A DNA stretch of 64,000 nucleotides from Spirometra erinaceieuropaei (taxonomy: Eukaryota; Platyhelminthes; Cestoda; Diphyllobothriidea; Diphyllobothriidae). The position numbers and the translations under genes are program-made. The stretch spans positions 222,364 to 286,363 of the forward strand of contig CACRXP010000234.1 of assembly GCA_902702965.1 (NCBI GenBank). Direction: 5' to 3'. Of this stretch, positions 61,486-64,000 are shown piece after piece; the stretch's first letter is position 1; the number at the start of each line of letters is the position of its first letter. The notes beneath the pieces are model-generated. The model ran no database searches, was not told where the DNA came from, and was given only the letters and a program-made list of their open reading frames with translations.

Positions 61486-64000
61486 TTTATTTTAGTCGGG
61501 AAAAAAAGCTACTTATTAAAAGCAACCAGATAATCAAAAGACGATTGAAGGTAGGGTAGGGCATACAGTTGTGTTTCTCTTTACTCGCATTATTGATTCA
61601 GATGCGGCTGAGGTTATCCTCTTCGCTGGAACAAAATACTTGTAACATGTTGCTGGGTCTCGGTGCTATTAAACAAGCCATACGCGGTCTGAATTTTCCG
61701 CAAAACCATACATTTATTACCTCAAAATAGACTGATGACAAGGCAATTCGAGGAAGACAAAGAGAGTAAAGGGTAAAGTTTCAAAGACACCTATTAACTG
61801 TTTCTGTGTCGGTTCCCATTGTTCCTGTATTGATCAGAAGTGATTCTCCATCCGTTCATATACCCGCGTTTCCTTCTTTCTGTTTGTGAAGTTGGAATGT
61901 ATGAGGTGTTCCCCAGCAGCGTTCTGTCTTGACTTATCAGCCTTCTTTAATTATTTGACTCCTTATTAATCGCAACTCAAAAAGGCCATCGTTCTAAGTC
62001 AGGAGAAGCCACCCGAAATGTTGACGACCGAATAGTAACCAACCAGGGAAGCCGGGTACGCGCTGTGGGCACCCGAAAACAAATACTACAGAGGCTTTGT
62101 CGGCCACTGTCAAATGACTCATCGGGTGCTGCAACCATGCTAGCCAAAAATTCCCCCAAAAGGTCGGCAATTCCCCCTTCGTTCGCCGACTGCATGGCTA
62201 GCCCATAAAATTATTTTCAATAGAAACGACGGGCAGTGGGCTGAATCATCATACTCACTGCCACGAGTGCTAAAGAAGTTGGCATGGCAGTCAGCAACAG
62301 TAGCAGAATTTATACTTCAATTTTGGCCTTAATCAGTAGTAGCACTCCGGGGAGTGTATTCCGAAGCAGTAAACTTAGAGGCGAATACGCCCTGGAAATG
62401 TGTAATCTCAGTTACTGGGTGGGCTTTCTGGGAGATATGGGGAGCCCCCCGGCGTTCAACGTCACGGAACAGGCATCGAGCTAAATAGTAATTCAGGAAC
62501 GACCGGACATGTGCAAGCGATGTTACTAAAAGAAGACAAAGACCCACTCCACTTTTGGCCTTTGAACCACTCAGTCGGGCTTAACCGCCGCACTGTCAAT
62601 AGCACGAGACTGATCAACGCTGGCTTCGGCAAAGAGCTGTTGTAAACTCGGAATGAAATTCTATTTATTCTTTCAACAAGATCATGTTAATCAAAAGGAG
62701 AGGTTACTTAAACCGCCATCCAAGCCCCGTTCCACGTAATCTGACAAAGGTTATTGGTAAGTTTGAGCTGTATGCACTGGTCAAAACAAACGAAGATTAA
62801 CTTATATCCACTTATCACGTAGCAGAAGATAACTTCCTGGCATAGAAAACTCACCAACTGCGAAGCCGGTCAGCGGAGACTGAATAATCTATCGGCTCCA
62901 CAGTTGTTACCCTCGTTTTCTCTGCGTTAAGCGCCTGTTATGATCATCTCGGCGCTTCCACCGCGCTGCCTGTCCTACAGCCGCGAGTCCTCACATGTGA
63001 CCGACTGACGCATTCAGGATGCGCACATCGTTCATGGGGACCACTCGAGTTCAGTTGTAACCGATTGCCTATCTTTCTTCGTCTTCGGGATGTCCGCATA
63101 GCAAAACAAAGCAGGGGTGCATATTGGACCTGTTTCCTTTCTTCAGCAGCTTCTCCAACTAAATAGCCGATGTTATTAATGGGCGGGGCAGATAACCTTA
63201 ACCCCTATCCTCTTATCTTATATTGCTCTCCTGTCATTTTTCCTGCTTTGCACAAAAAAGATCTTTTAATTTTGAAACGATTCCTCCGAATGCTCACTTC
63301 TGCGGCTGGTGTTTCTTATCTTTTTTTAGTCGACACTATCCTACAACGACGTTTCAATACGGTCATGCATTTTGTGGTCGGATTATAGATACCGTTACCC
63401 ATCCCTTACATTTTGATCTTATTTCTTCCCGCCCGATGCGCAGCAGCTTCCGACTGATGTCTTGTCGCACATAGGCTTTTCGAGCTTCTGTATTGCCATT
63501 CCTGGCGGGCTATCGTACGTGCGAAGAGACAGAAATTCAGAAGTTAAGACTTGAACTGTCCTCATAATAATCGTTTCTTTTGTGTTAAACTTTTTGACTT
63601 TTGAATAATCTATTATCTTATTTACTGCCCATAGTAAGTGGAGCCAATTTTTTGCTGAAAATTTTGTGTTTATGATTTCAAAATAAAGCGATTTCCTCTC
63701 TCATATTGTTCACAAGTTATTTGATACTAGAATTACTTCCTTTGTAGGAGTAATACTCGCAACGCTGCTCATGTAGGACGTAAATAACGAAGGAGTGATG
63801 ATGCTTGCTTTTTTAAACTGCGGGCGATTATCTCATTAACTTTGATCACTTCGACAGGATGAATTTAGAAGATCGAAAAAATATAGGCGAAATGACAGAA
63901 ACAAAACAATAGGTTTGAAATGACAAAAATGGTTCACTTCACTCGATTTTAAATGAATAGAAAAATCAAACTCCTTCCATCCGTTATCAGCAAACTGGCT
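61486..64000. other. Downstream flank, nothing recognised
   Basis: Short frames on both strands (for example 61977-62195 minus and 63170-63474 plus) have no family resemblance. No promoter, RNA gene or known repeat is supported. Confidence 0.5.

Noticed and set aside
61977..62195. 72-codon minus-strand frame starting MQSANEGGIADLLGEF
   Set aside because: Looks slightly protein-like but no family recognised and no neighbouring exon; not enough to call a gene.
1..64000. Prokaryotic-type systems (operons, CRISPR arrays, phage or defence islands)
   Set aside because: No dense coding, no direct-repeat and spacer arrays; the window is clearly intron-rich animal DNA.

Overview
This window is animal nuclear DNA. 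Its backbone is one split gene on the + strand, an orthologue of the microtubule plus-end protein CLIP-170 (CLIP1/restin family). Twenty exons can be placed between 3963 and the stop codon at 60093-60095. They encode, in order: the second half of a first CAP-Gly domain, a complete second CAP-Gly domain, a serine-rich linker, a long coiled coil interrupted by Pro/Gly/Ser-rich breaks, the conserved coiled-coil end (NFLNSIIVDL), and two zinc knuckles of the form C-x2-C-x5-H-x4-C. The splice phases agree at every junction I could test. About 1000 codons are visible. The 5' end (start codon and first half of CAP-Gly 1) lies outside or was not found, and a 930-base run of N (34935-35864) hides coding sequence in the middle.

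The organism is most likely a parasitic flatworm with a large, repeat-rich genome; a diphyllobothriid-type tapeworm is my best guess. This is inference from the gene family, the kilobase-scale introns, the mix of RTE-like and Penelope-like retroelements with tRNA-derived SINEs, and TTAGGG-like interstitial tracts. No species marker was seen.

Layout: 1-3962 is non-coding with one RTE-like fragment. 3963-9552 is a compact exon cluster (both CAP-Gly parts, linker, start of the coiled coil). 9553-14995 and 15339-29715 are huge introns with retroelement debris, telomere-like tracts, two copies of a roughly 1-kb palindromic element, a Penelope-like element split by a SINE, and a short inverted-repeat element. 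29716-45600 carries scattered coiled-coil exons, the N gap and the best-preserved RTE-like copy. 42966-53742 is a long intron with a third palindromic copy, a second short inverted-repeat element and a CpG-rich island. 53743-60095 is the 3' exon cluster. 60096-64000 is 3' flank with a possible poly(A) signal and a SINE.

I saw no second protein-coding gene, rRNA, CRISPR array or operon. The observations most worth following are the palindromic element family (three copies, each with two arms of about 360 bp and a conserved loop), the GC-AG intron before the zinc-knuckle exon, the changed C-terminal tail of the CLIP protein, and the nested Penelope/SINE insertion.
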